This document shows positions 23,546-33,900 of a DNA stretch of 64,000 nt, in pieces; the first letter of the stretch is position 1, and each line of letters starts with the position of its first letter. The notes beneath the pieces are model-generated. The model was not told the DNA's origin, made no database searches, and was given only the letters and a program-made list of their open reading frames with translations. The stretch covers positions 63,648 through 127,647 of the forward strand of contig NZ_KQ948556.1 of the NCBI RefSeq assembly GCF_001514125.1. The letters are read 5' to 3'. The DNA is from Streptomyces longwoodensis (lineage in GTDB: Bacteria; Actinomycetota; Actinomycetes; Streptomycetales; Streptomycetaceae). The translations under genes and the position numbers were made by a program.

Positions 23546-26334
23546 AGAGCGCCCTTGCGGGTGAGCTGGGTGAACGCCAGCCATCCCGGCAGCACCGGCA
23601 GCCACAGTGTGAGCAGCCGGAACAGCAGGACGGCGGGGGCGGCGACCTCCTTGGGCAGGCCCACGGCGATCAGACCGACCGTCAACGTGGCCTCCACCGC
23701 GCCGACACCGCCCGGGGTGGGCGCGGCCGAGCCGAGCGCGTTGCCGGCGAGGAAGACGACGGCGACGCTGGCGATGCTCAGCGAGGTGGAGTCGTCGCCG
23801 AACGCGCGGATCGAGGCGTCCAGGCACATCACGAAGCAGGCCGTCAGCAGCAGCATGCCGCCGATGCCGGTGACCAGCTTCTGCGGCCGCTGGAGCACGT
23901 CCAGCATGCGCGGCACCACGCCGGCGAACAGCGAGCGCACGCGCGTGACGACGAACTTCCGCAGGAACGGCACCGACGTCACCACGAGCACCAGCACCGC
24001 CACGGTCAGCAGACCCGCGATGACCGTGCGGGACGGCGACAGCGACGGCGTCTTCTCCGTGCCGGTCAGATAGCCGAACGACAGCAGCATCAGGATGTGG
24101 CACCCGAGCCCGAACAGCTGCGAGGCGCCCACGCTCGCCACCGCGAGTCCAGGACGCACCCCCGCGCGCTGCAGGAAGCGCGTGTTCAGCGCGACACCGC
24201 CCACCGCGGCGGGCGCCACGATCTTCACGAACGACCCGGCGACCTGTGCCGCCACCGTCCGCGGGAACGGCACCCGCTCCGGCACGAAGCCGAGCAGGCT
24301 CATCGCGGCGGCCACGTAGCTCAGCGCGGAGAACAGCACGGCCATCGCGACCCAGCCCCACTGCGCGTTGGCGACGAGCGGCCCGAACTCGATGTGGGTG
24401 AGCTGCGTCAGCAGGAAGTACGCGCCGATCGCCCCGGCGATGAAGCTCATCAGCGTGCGCGGCCGCACCCGCTCCAGACGGGCCGGCTCGACCGGCGCCT
24501 GGGGGCGGATGCGCAGGACCTGGTGGCGGATCTGCGTCAGCAGGTCCTCCTCGCGGGCCTCCTCCAGCGCCTCGTCGATCGCCCGCTTGTCGGCCCGCGC
24601 CTGCGCGCGTACGGCCTTCTTGCCGGTCTTCTCCGGGACGGCCTCCGCGCTGTCCTCCCCGGCGGCCTCCGCGCGGGCCTGCCGGGACAGCCGGGACGCT
24701 TCCAGGACCGCCTCGCGCTCGCGCTGCGCGCGCTCCCGGGCCAGCCGGCGCAGCGTCGCGCGCGTGGAGCGGGTCAGCGCGATCGGCTGGAGCATCGGCA
24801 GACAGTTCGCCACGGCGTCCGGCCCCAGCACGCCCACCGCCGACGCCACCGCCCGCTCGGCGCCCGCCCGCAGGGCCAGCGACGTGACCAGTTGGGCGAC
24901 GTCCATGCGCAGCAGCAGGTCACCGGCCGCGATCTCACCACCGCGCAGATCGGTGAGGATCACCGCGCCGGAACGATCCACCAGGATCGCGTCGCCGGCC
25001 AGCCGGCGGTGCGCGATGCGCCGTGACTGCAGGGCCTCCACCTGGCGCCAGGTGGAGCGCAGCAGGTCGTCGGTGATCTCCTCGTCCGCGAGCGAGTCCA
25101 GGGTGCGCCCGCCGGTGTGCTCGTAGACGAGCATCACGGCGTCGGGTCCCAGCTCGCTCGTGGCGATGAGTTTGGGCGCGTTGGCGCCGGCCGCGATCGC
25201 CGCGTAGGCCAGCAGCGCCTCCTGCTCCAGCGCCTGGCGCAGCGACTGGAGGCTGCTGCGGGTGGCGAAGCCGCGCAGGGTCAGGTTGCGCCACGCGCGG
25301 TAGAAGAAGCCTTGCGCCTGCTGCTCACGGTCGACGACCGTGACGTCCAGCGGCGGGCCGTCCTCCAGGGTGACGAAGTAGCGCCGGCCGCGGTCACTGT
25401 TCTCCGCGGTGTCCGCCGCCTCCTCCCGGGCCGCGCTCACCGGGTGGAACCCGACGGTCCGCAGGCCCGCCATGAGGGTGCGGCCGGTGGGCCGGACGTT
25501 CGGCGAGCCGACCGCGTACAGGGTGCCGTACGCCACGCTCCAGCCGATCAGGACGGTGAGGATGATCGAGAACGGCGTGGTGTACCCGGTGACCAGCATC
25601 GAGAAGGCGTCGAGCATCAGCACGATCCACAGCACCGCGCGCCAGCGCGGGCGGCGGGACATGCCCACGGCGGTCATGTACGCGATCACCGGGGCCAGGT
25701 AGCCGTGCACCGGATCGGTCAGGGCGTGGACGTCACCGGGGGAGGGCTGGGTCAGCGCGTCCTGGATGGAGGTCGGGGCCGCCTTGGCCACCCACAGGTC
25801 GGTGGCGAGCGTCACACCATGGGCCAGCACCGCGGCGAGCACGCCGTCGGCGATCCGCAGCCCGTCCCGTTTGATCAGCCGCTCGATCGCGAACGCGACC
25901 GGCACCAGCAGGATGGCGATGCTGGACGCCAGCCCGGCGAACTTGATCAGCAGGTCGGGCGCCTGGCCCGTGCCCTTGTTGATGTCCTGTTCGAGGCCCG
26001 AGGTGGTGCCGTGGGCGAACGCCGCGACGGCCAGGAGGACGACGACGGCGAGCACGCCCACCAGCAGCCGCATGAGGTCGGAGGGGCGGTGCACGCGGGC
26101 GGGGAGAAGCGGCTCGTCGCCCTCGACCTCGTCGACGTGCGTCACGTCCCCGCACTCCGGGTCCGGAGTGACTCCGGCTTCAGAAGCACGTGCGCGGGGA
26201 GGGTCCCCGGCGTCCGCGGAGGGCTCCGCCTCGCCGTTCCGACCTGCGGAAGCGGCCTTCTTCGCGGTGTCCGGGCGCGACGCAGCAGCGGAGGTCTCCT
26301 CCGCGTCCTCGGGGTGCACACCCTGCTGCTTCAT
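23542..26334 (-). CDS. Membrane protein fusing a pseudokinase-like domain to an LPG-synthase/flippase-like (UPF0104) domain
   Basis: About 930 residues in four parts. There is a disordered acidic N-terminus (1-85), then a first transmembrane block (about 86-290). A cytoplasmic kinase-like region follows (about 320-600), with VTVVDREQQAQGFFYRAWRNL, VMLVYEHTGGRTL and RRLAGDAILVDRSGAVILTDLRGG replacing the HxD and DFG kinase motifs. Last is a C-terminal UPF0104/lysylphosphatidylglycerol-synthase transmembrane domain ending near LWLPVLPGWLAF. The motif APAAVGGVALNTRFL is typical of that last family. It may bind or flip lipid intermediates. Start ATG 26334 is chosen over GTG 26358. Its TAG lies in the palindromic element border. 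Confidence 0.85.
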   Translation of the reverse strand: MKQQGVHPEDAEETSAAASRPDTAKKAASAGRNGEAEPSADAGDPPRARASEAGVTPDPECGDVTHVDEVEGDEPLLPARVHRPSDLMRLLVGVLAVVVLLAVAAFAHGTTSGLEQDINKGTGQAPDLLIKFAGLASSIAILLVPVAFAIERLIKRDGLRIADGVLAAVLAHGVTLATDLWVAKAAPTSIQDALTQPSPGDVHALTDPVHGYLAPVIAYMTAVGMSRRPRWRAVLWIVLMLDAFSMLVTGYTTPFSIILTVLIGWSVAYGTLYAVGSPNVRPTGRTLMAGLRTVGFHPVSAAREEAADTAENSDRGRRYFVTLEDGPPLDVTVVDREQQAQGFFYRAWRNLTLRGFATRSSLQSLRQALEQEALLAYAAIAAGANAPKLIATSELGPDAVMLVYEHTGGRTLDSLADEEITDDLLRSTWRQVEALQSRRIAHRRLAGDAILVDRSGAVILTDLRGGEIAAGDLLLRMDVAQLVTSLALRAGAERAVASAVGVLGPDAVANCLPMLQPIALTRSTRATLRRLARERAQREREAVLEASRLSRQARAEAAGEDSAEAVPEKTGKKAVRAQARADKRAIDEALEEAREEDLLTQIRHQVLRIRPQAPVEPARLERVRPRTLMSFIAGAIGAYFLLTQLTHIEFGPLVANAQWGWVAMAVLFSALSYVAAAMSLLGFVPERVPFPRTVAAQVAGSFVKIVAPAAVGGVALNTRFLQRAGVRPGLAVASVGASQLFGLGCHILMLLSFGYLTGTEKTPSLSPSRTVIAGLLTVAVLVLVVTSVPFLRKFVVTRVRSLFAGVVPRMLDVLQRPQKLVTGIGGMLLLTACFVMCLDASIRAFGDDSTSLSIASVAVVFLAGNALGSAAPTPGGVGAVEATLTVGLIAVGLPKEVAAPAVLLFRLLTLWLPVLPGWLAFTQLTRKGAL

Positions 26335-26520
26335 CGACTCTTCTTGATCTCGTATCACCGGTCACCGCCCGCACGATGGTGGCACGTCGCACCGACACTC
26401 GGGGCATTCAGGGTGCGCGTGCGGGGGCGCACAGTCTGCCCGAAGCGGCGCCGCGGGGCGAGGGTCACCCACGGTCGCCGGCCCATCGCACTGTCGGTGG
26501 GGTGGGGCAGGATGGGGCGG

Positions 26521-26910
26521 ATGAGCGAGCTGAGCCCTCCGGACGACGACGCCCGCCCGGAGTACACCGACGCCCTGCCGGAGTACGCCGAGCGGGTCCT
26601 CGACGTGGCCGAGCGGATCCCGCCGGGCCGGGTCATGACGTACGGGGACGTCGCGGAGTGGCTCCAGGAGGGCGGGCCCCGCCAGGTGGGCCGGGTGATG
26701 GCCCTGTACGGCGGAGCCGTCCCGTGGTGGCGCGTGGTGCGCGCCGACGGCGTGCTGCTGCCCGGGCACGAGCTGGACGCCCTCGGCCGCTACCGGGCGG
26801 AAGGCACCCCGCTGAAGCAGGCGGGCCGGGCCTCCGAGGGCCACCTGCCGCGCCTCGACATGGGACGGGCGCGCTGGGACGGCGGCGAACACGCGCAGGG
26901 TCACACCTGA
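26521..26910 (+). CDS. Alkyltransferase-like (ATL/MGMT family) DNA-damage protein
   Basis: 129 residues. The MGMT C-terminal fold is clear: YAERVLDVAERIPPGRVMTYGDVA then GGPRQVGRVMALYGG. The active-site PCHR is replaced by PWWRVV, so the alkyl-acceptor cysteine is absent. This is the alkyltransferase-like class, which binds O6-alkylguanine and recruits nucleotide-excision repair. It corresponds to Rv3204. CAGGAT at 26508-26513 ends 7 nt before the chosen ATG with no Shine-Dalgarno sequence, consistent with a leaderless message and supporting this start over 26512. Confidence 0.9.
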   Translation: MSELSPPDDDARPEYTDALPEYAERVLDVAERIPPGRVMTYGDVAEWLQEGGPRQVGRVMALYGGAVPWWRVVRADGVLLPGHELDALGRYRAEGTPLKQAGRASEGHLPRLDMGRARWDGGEHAQGHT

Positions 26911-27167
26911 CAGCTTCCGCCATCGGACGGCGCGCCGAGTGACCCCTGCTCCGAACGGGGGAAGGAGGGCACATCCGTGGCATGACGTACGTTCGAGGGG
27001 CGAGGGGCTCGCGTGGCCCGCGAGGCCGACGGGAAGAACCGGAAGTCCTGCTTCCGGTGACGTCCCGAGCGTAGCGTCGGCTGCACGCGTCCCCCTCATC
27101 CCGCGACCACCGCCCGGCACGAGCGGCGGACCGACCACCAGCACACCCACCAGGACCGGCGAACCAC

Positions 27168-30100
27168 GTGAGCTCCTCCTCCACCACCGGACGGCTGCCG
27201 CACCCCCAGGCGCGGCAGGGGAGCCGTGGCGCTTACCGACTGGTCCGTACTCCGGTGGCCCGTGTGGACCCCCCTGAACTGGACGCAGCCCAGCGCGCCG
27301 TGGTTGACCACCGGACCGGGCCGCTGCTCGTCCTCGCAGGACCGGGCACCGGGAAGACCACCACCCTGGTGGAATCCGTGGCCGCGCGCGTCGCCCGCGG
27401 CGCCGACCCCGCTCGGATCCTGGTGCTCACCTTCAGCCGCAAGGCCGCCGTCGAGCTGCGCGACCGCATGGCCCTGCGCATGGGCGCCGCCCACGCCCCC
27501 CAGGCGACCACCTTCCACTCGTTCTCCTACGCCCTGGTCCGCGCCCACCAGGACAGCGACCTGTTCGTCGAGCCCCTGCGGCTGCTGTCCGGCCCCGAGC
27601 AGGACGTCACGGTCCGTGAACTGCTCGCCGGCCAGGTCGACCTCCAGCGCCTCGGCCTCGCGCACGTGCGCTGGCCCGACGACCTGCGCGCCTGCCTCAC
27701 CACGCGCGGGTTCGCCGACGAGGTCCGCGCGGTGCTCGCCCGCAGCCGCGAACTGGGACTCGACCCCGGCGCGCTGGACGCCTTCGCGCGCCGCATCGGC
27801 CGCCCCGACTGGCGCGCCGCGGCCGCCTTCCTCGCCGAGTACCTGGACGTGCTCGACCTCCAGGGCGTCCTCGACTACGCCGAACTCGTCCACCGCGCGG
27901 TGCTCCTCGCCCGCCGCCCCGAGACCGCCCGGCGGCTCGCCGCGCAGTACGACGCCGTCTACGTCGACGAGTACCAGGACACCGACCCCGCCCAGGTGCG
28001 CCTGCTGCACGCGCTCGCCGGCGGTGGCCGCACCCTGGTCGCGTTCGGCGACCCCGACCAGTCGATCTACGCGTTCCGGGGCGCCGACGTGAACGGCATC
28101 CTCGACTTCCCGCGCGCGTTCCCCCGCGGCGACGGCCGCCCGGCACCGGTCGAGGTGCTGCGCGTCTCCCGCCGCTCCGGAGCCGCGCTGCTCGCCGCCA
28201 CCCGGCTGCTCACGCAGCGCATGCCGCTGACCCGCCTCCCGGCCGAGAAGGTGCGCGCCCACCGGGACCTCACACCGGTGCGCGACGGAGGCCGCGTCGA
28301 GGCGTACACGTACCCGACGTCCGGCACCGAGCTGGACAACATCGCCGACATCCTGCGCCGGGCCCACCTGGAGGACGGCGTGCCCTGGGGCGAGATGGCC
28401 GTCCTCGTGCGCGCGGGCGCCCGTACCCTCCCCACGGTCCGCCGCGCCCTCACGTCCGCCGGCGTCCCCCTGGACATCGACGGCGACGACCTACCCCTGC
28501 GCCACGAACCGGCCGTCGCCCCCCTGCTGACGGCACTCCGGGCGGTGGCCACGGCGGAGGCGGGGGAGCGGACGGAGGACGGCGGGAGCGCGTCCGGGGC
28601 CGCGCGGGTCTCGGCGGGGGCCGCGGAGGCTTCGGCGGCGGACACAGAGGCCTCGGCGGAGACCGCGGAGACCTCGGGAGAGGACCCGGAGGCCTCGGCG
28701 GAGGACACGGAGACCGCGGAGACATCGGCGGAGGCCCTGGAGGCCTCGACGGAGACCGCGGGGACCTCGGCGGAGGTCACCGACGAGCCGGTCACCGAGG
28801 GCCGCCCGGCGGATCCGGCGGCAGACCCGGGTGCGGACGGGCACGACGCCGACCCGCAGGACCGCCCCGAGGCGGACGCCCCCTGCTGGCTGGGCACCGA
28901 GACCGCCCTCACCCTGCTGACCTCGCCGCTCGCCGGGATGGACGCCGCCGACCTGCGCCGCCTCGGGCGCGCCCTGCGCGACGAGGAGCGCGCCGCGGGC
29001 AACCCGCTGCCCCCGCCCTCCGACGAGCTGCTCGCCCGGGCGCTCGCCGAGCCGGAGCGGCTGGCCGTGCACGACCCCACGTACGCGCGCGGGGCGCAGC
29101 GCCTCGGCGCGCTGCTCCGCAAGGCCCGCGAGCGCCTCGCCGGCGGCGGCACCGCCGAGGAGGCGCTGTGGGACCTGTGGGAGGGCACGCCCTGGCCGAA
29201 CCGCCTGGAGCGGGCCGCCCGGCGCGGCGGCGCGGCCGGACGCAACGCCGACCGTGACCTCGACGCCGTGTGCGCCCTGTTCGCCACGGCCGCACGCGCG
29301 GAGGAGCGCACCGGGGGCCGGGGCGCCCTGAACTTCCTGGAGCAGATCGAGGCCGAGGACATCGCCGCCGACACCCTCACCCGCAGGGCCGTGCGCCCGG
29401 ACGCCGTGCGCCTGATGACCGCGCACCGCTCCAAGGGACTGGAGTGGCGGCTGGTCGTCGTGGCCGGCGTCCAGGAGGGGCTGTGGCCCGACCTGCGCCG
29501 CCGCGGTTCGCTGCTGGAGGCCGACCGGATCGGCCGCGACGGGCTGGCCGAACCGCTGACGCCGGGCGCGCTGCTCGCCGAGGAGCGCCGCCTGTTCTAC
29601 GTCGCCGCCACCCGCGCGCGCGAACGCCTCGTCGTCACCGCTGTGAAGGCCCCCGCCGACGACGGCGACCAGCCCTCCCGCTTCCTCGCCGAGCTCGGCG
29701 TCGAGCCGCGGGACGTCACCGGTCGCCCCCGCCGCCCCCTGTCGGTCGCCGCGCTCGTCGCCGAACTGCGCGCCACCACGGTCGACCCGCGCGCCTCCGC
29801 CCCCCTCAGGGAGGCGGCCGCGCGGCGCCTGGCCCGCCTGGCGGCGCTCGCCGACGAGGACGGCCGCCCGCTCGTGCCGTCCGCGCACCCGTACCGCTGG
29901 TGGGGCATGTGGGACCCGACCGAGAGCAAGGTGCCGCTGCGCGACCGCGACGAACCCGTCGTGCTGTCCGGCAGCGCGCTCGACCAGCTCGCCAACACGT
30001 GCTCCCTGCAGTGGTTCCTCGGCCGCGAAGTGAAGGCCGACGCGCCCGCGACGGTCGCGCAGGGCTTCGGCAACGTCGTGCACGTCCTCGCCGACGAGGT

Positions 30101-30758
30101 CGCCTCCGGGCACACCCCGGCCGACCTCGACGTGCTCATGGAACGCCTGGACTCCGTGTGGAACGCGCTCGCCTTCGACGCGCCCTGGAAGTCGCAGCAG
30201 GAGAAGGACAACGCGCGCGTGGCGCTCGAACGGTTCCTGAAGTGGCACGTGATGGACCGCACCGGCCGCACGCCGGTGGCGAGCGAGCACGACTTCGACG
30301 TCACCCTCGAGGCCGGCGACTACGAGGTGCGCATCCGCGGCCAGATGGACCGCGTCGAGGCCGACGGCGACGGCCGCGCCTACGTCGTCGACTTCAAGAC
30401 CGGCAAGCAGGCGCCGACCGCGCGCGAGGTGGAGCGCCACCCCCAGCTGGCCGTCTACCAGCTGGCGGTCCGCGCGGGCGCCGTCGACGACGTCTTCGAC
30501 GGCGCGCGCCCCGAGCCCGGCGGCGCGGAACTCGTCCACCTCCGCCAGGGCGCCGCCCAGCGCGACGGCGGCGAGACCCTGCCCAAGGTGCAGGCGCAGG
30601 AGCCGCTGCAGGGGGAGTGGGTCGGCGACCTGCTCGCCACGGCGGCCGGCAAGGTCCTCGACGAACGGTTCACCCCGTCCGCCGGCCAGCACTGCACGCA
30701 CTGCGCGTTCCGGGCGTCGTGCAGCGCACGGCCCGAGGGACGCCACGTGGTCGAGTGA
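27168..30758 (+). CDS. adnA: AdnA: helicase-nuclease subunit for double-strand break resection
   Basis: 1196 residues. The UvrD-like motor has Walker A AGPGTGKTTT (about 57-66), DEYQDTDPAQ and HRSKGLEWRLVVVAG. The C-terminal RecB/AddB-type nuclease has VVDFKTGK near 1073 and QLAVYQLAV. Four cysteines (C945, C1176, C1179, C1185) match the iron-sulfur staple of AddB-type nucleases. A low-complexity Ala/Glu/Thr insert occupies about 461-569 inside the helicase. With AdnB it resects DNA ends for recombination. Orthologues are Rv3202c and the streptomycete adnA. Start GTG 27168 lacks a good ribosome site; a later start is possible. Confidence 0.93.
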   Translation: MSSSSTTGRLPHPQARQGSRGAYRLVRTPVARVDPPELDAAQRAVVDHRTGPLLVLAGPGTGKTTTLVESVAARVARGADPARILVLTFSRKAAVELRDRMALRMGAAHAPQATTFHSFSYALVRAHQDSDLFVEPLRLLSGPEQDVTVRELLAGQVDLQRLGLAHVRWPDDLRACLTTRGFADEVRAVLARSRELGLDPGALDAFARRIGRPDWRAAAAFLAEYLDVLDLQGVLDYAELVHRAVLLARRPETARRLAAQYDAVYVDEYQDTDPAQVRLLHALAGGGRTLVAFGDPDQSIYAFRGADVNGILDFPRAFPRGDGRPAPVEVLRVSRRSGAALLAATRLLTQRMPLTRLPAEKVRAHRDLTPVRDGGRVEAYTYPTSGTELDNIADILRRAHLEDGVPWGEMAVLVRAGARTLPTVRRALTSAGVPLDIDGDDLPLRHEPAVAPLLTALRAVATAEAGERTEDGGSASGAARVSAGAAEASAADTEASAETAETSGEDPEASAEDTETAETSAEALEASTETAGTSAEVTDEPVTEGRPADPAADPGADGHDADPQDRPEADAPCWLGTETALTLLTSPLAGMDAADLRRLGRALRDEERAAGNPLPPPSDELLARALAEPERLAVHDPTYARGAQRLGALLRKARERLAGGGTAEEALWDLWEGTPWPNRLERAARRGGAAGRNADRDLDAVCALFATAARAEERTGGRGALNFLEQIEAEDIAADTLTRRAVRPDAVRLMTAHRSKGLEWRLVVVAGVQEGLWPDLRRRGSLLEADRIGRDGLAEPLTPGALLAEERRLFYVAATRARERLVVTAVKAPADDGDQPSRFLAELGVEPRDVTGRPRRPLSVAALVAELRATTVDPRASAPLREAAARRLARLAALADEDGRPLVPSAHPYRWWGMWDPTESKVPLRDRDEPVVLSGSALDQLANTCSLQWFLGREVKADAPATVAQGFGNVVHVLADEVASGHTPADLDVLMERLDSVWNALAFDAPWKSQQEKDNARVALERFLKWHVMDRTGRTPVASEHDFDVTLEAGDYEVRIRGQMDRVEADGDGRAYVVDFKTGKQAPTAREVERHPQLAVYQLAVRAGAVDDVFDGARPEPGGAELVHLRQGAAQRDGGETLPKVQAQEPLQGEWVGDLLATAAGKVLDERFTPSAGQHCTHCAFRASCSARPEGRHVVE

Positions 30759-30949
30759 CGAAGGGCGGGGAGGGGGCGGCCGGACCGAGGGCCCGGCGAC
30801 GGGAGCGCCATCCGGACCGAGGGCCTGGTCACCAAGGGCCCGGTCAACCGGAGTGACGTATCGCACCACCCCTGCTGACCTGCACGTCTGTCGTCCCGCA
30901 GGGCCGAGGCGGCCTCGGCTGTCAGTGCCCGCCGCTAGCCTCTGACGAC

Positions 30950-33900
30950 ATGCCCGCCCGTATCACCGACCCCGAGCAGCTCAAGGAGCTCCTCGGCATC
31001 CCGTTCACCCCGGAGCAGACGGCCTGCATCACCGCGCCGCCCGCGCCGCAGGTGATCGTGGCCGGCGCCGGGTCGGGCAAGACGACCGTCATGGCCGCGC
31101 GCGTGGTGTGGCTGGTGGGCACCGGGCAGGTCGCCCCCGAGCAGGTCCTCGGCCTGACCTTCACCAACAAGGCCGCCGGCGAGCTCGCCGAGCGCGTGCG
31201 CAAGGCGCTGGTCAGGGCGGGCGTCACCGACCCGGACGTCATCGACCCGGACAACCCGCCCGGCGAGCCGGTGATCTCCACCTACCACGCCTTCGCCGGC
31301 CGTCTGCTGACCGACCACGGCCTGCGCATCGGCCTGGAGCCCACCTCCCGCCTGCTCGCCGACGCCACCCGCTACCAGCTGGCCGCGCGCGTGCTGCGCG
31401 AGGCGCCGGGCCCGTACCCGGCGCTCACCCGCTCCTTCGCCGACCTCGTCAGCGACCTCCTCGCCCTCGATGCCGAGCTCGCCGAACACCTCGTGCGGCC
31501 CGAGCAGCTGCGCGCCTGGGACGCCGAGCTGCTGCTCACGCTGCGGAACGCGAAGCTGACCAACGCCGACCTGCGCAAGGTGCCCGAGACCGCCGCCGCC
31601 CGGCGCGACCTCGCCGAGCTGGTGATCCGCTACCGGGCGGCCAAGCGCGAGCGCGACCTGCTCGACTTCGGCGACCAGATCGCCCTGTCGGCACGGCTCG
31701 CGGGCATCCCCGAGGTGGGCCGCGTCCTGCGCGACGAGTTCCGCGTGGTCCTCCTCGACGAGTACCAGGACACGTCCGTGGCCCAGCGCGTCCTGCTGGC
31801 CGGCCTGTTCGGCGACGGCACCGGCCACCCGGTCACCGCCGTCGGCGACCCCTGCCAGGCCATCTACGGCTGGCGCGGCGCCTCCGTCGCCAACCTCGAC
31901 GACTTCCCCGAGCACTTCGCGCACGCCGACGGCGACCCCGCCGGCCGGCGGGCCCTCAGCGAGAACCGCCGCAGCGGCGGCCGCCTCCTCGACCTCGCCA
32001 ACGGCCTCGCCACACCCCTGCGCGCCCTGCACGCGGGCGTGGAGGCCCTGCGCCCTGCGCCCGGCGCCGAACGCGACGGCGTGGTGCGCTGCGCCCTGCT
32101 GCCCACCCACGCGGAGGAGATCGACTGGATCGCCGACTCCCTCGCCCACCTGGTGCGCACCGGTACCCCACCCGGCGAGATCGCCGTCCTGTGCCGCACG
32201 GCGACCGACTTCGCCGAGATCCAGGGCGCCCTCGTCGCCCGCGACGTGCCGGTCGAGGTGGTCGGCCTGTCCGGGCTGCTGCACCTGCCGGAGATCGCCG
32301 ACCTGGTCGCCGTCTGCGAGGTCCTCCAGGACCCCGGCGCGAACGCCTCCCTGGTCCGCCTGCTGAGCGGCCCGCGCTGGCGCATCGGCCCGCGCGACCT
32401 CGCGCTCCTCGGGCGGCGGGCCCGGCTGCTGGTGGCCCACGCGCGCGCGGACGACGCCGACGACCCCGACCGTCGCCTCGCCGAGGCCGTCGAGGGGGTC
32501 GACCCGGCCGAGGTGATATCGCTCGCCGACGCCCTCGACACGTTCCTGGAGACCCCGCTGGACAACGCCGGGGACGACGACGGGCTGCCGTTCTCGCCGG
32601 ACGCGCGCGTGCGCTTCGCCCGGCTCGCCGCCGAGCTGCGCGACCTGCGGCGCTCGCTGTCCGACCCGCTGATGGACGTCCTGCACCGGGTCCTCGCCGT
32701 CACCGGACTCGAGGTCGAGCTGTCGGCGTCCCCGCACGCGCTCGCCGCCCGCCGCCGCGAGACCCTGTCCAACTTCCTCGACGTCGCCGCCTCCTTCGCG
32801 GCCAACGACAACGAGGCGAGCCTGCTGGCCTTCCTCGGCTTCCTGCGCACCGCCGCGCAGTACGAGAAGGGCCTCGACAACGCGCTGCCGGGCGGCGAGA
32901 ACACCGTGAAGGTGCTCACCGCGCACAAGTCCAAGGGCCTGGAGTGGGACGTGGTCGCCGTCCCCGGCCTGGTCACCGGCACCTTCCCCAGCACCCAGGG
33001 CCGCGAGAAGTGGACCTCGCAGGCCAAGGTGCTCCCGCACGCACTGCGCGGCGACGCCGACACCCTCCCCGACGTGGAGTCGTGGGACGCGCGCGGCATG
33101 CGCGGCTTCCACGAGGCGATGAAGGACCACCAGCACACCGAGGAACTGCGCCTCGGCTACGTCACCTTCACGCGCCCCCGCTCCCTCCTGCTGGGCTCCG
33201 GCCACTGGTGGGGCCCCACCCAGAAGAAGCCGCGCGGCCCGTCCGACTTCCTGCTGGCGCTGTACGAGCACTGCGCGGCCGGCCACGGCGAGATCGAGGT
33301 CTGGGCCGATCCGCCCGTGGAGGGCGAGGAGAACCCGACCCTGCACCAGGCCACCGTCGACCAGGTCTGGCCCCTGCCCCTGGACGACGCCGCCCTGGCC
33401 CGCCGCCGCGCCGCCGCCGCGACGGTCCTGGCCCACCTCGACGACCTCGCCTCCCGCGAGGCCACCCACCCCGCCGCGGCCCACGAGAGCGACACCTACG
33501 ACGACCCGGACTGGCCGCCGCCCCCGGAGGAGGACGACGAACCCCCGTACGACGGGCCGCCGCCGGAGGAGCCGCCGTACGACGAGCTGCCGCCGTACGA
33601 CCCCGAGTCGCCCGACGACGAGCCGCCGCACGACCCCGAGTCGCCCCACGACGAGCCGCCGCACGACCCCGAGTCGCCCCACGACGAGCCGCCGTACGAC
33701 TCCGGAGCGCGCCCCACCGTCCCGCACCAGGCGGCACCCCCCGAGGTGCCCCCGGCCCCCGACCGGCTCACCCCCGAGGAGGCCCGCGCCGTCGCCTCCT
33801 GGGACCGCGACCTCGACGCGCTCACCGGGGAGCTGCTGCGCGCCCGGCGGGCCGTCACCGACGTGCCCCTGCCGACGACGCTCACCGCCTCGCAGGTGAT

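Noticed and set aside
25117..26520. Long N-terminal extension of the alkyltransferase-like gene
   Set aside because: The open frame runs opposite the membrane-protein gene and is non-conserved; the MGMT fold starts after the ATG at 26521.
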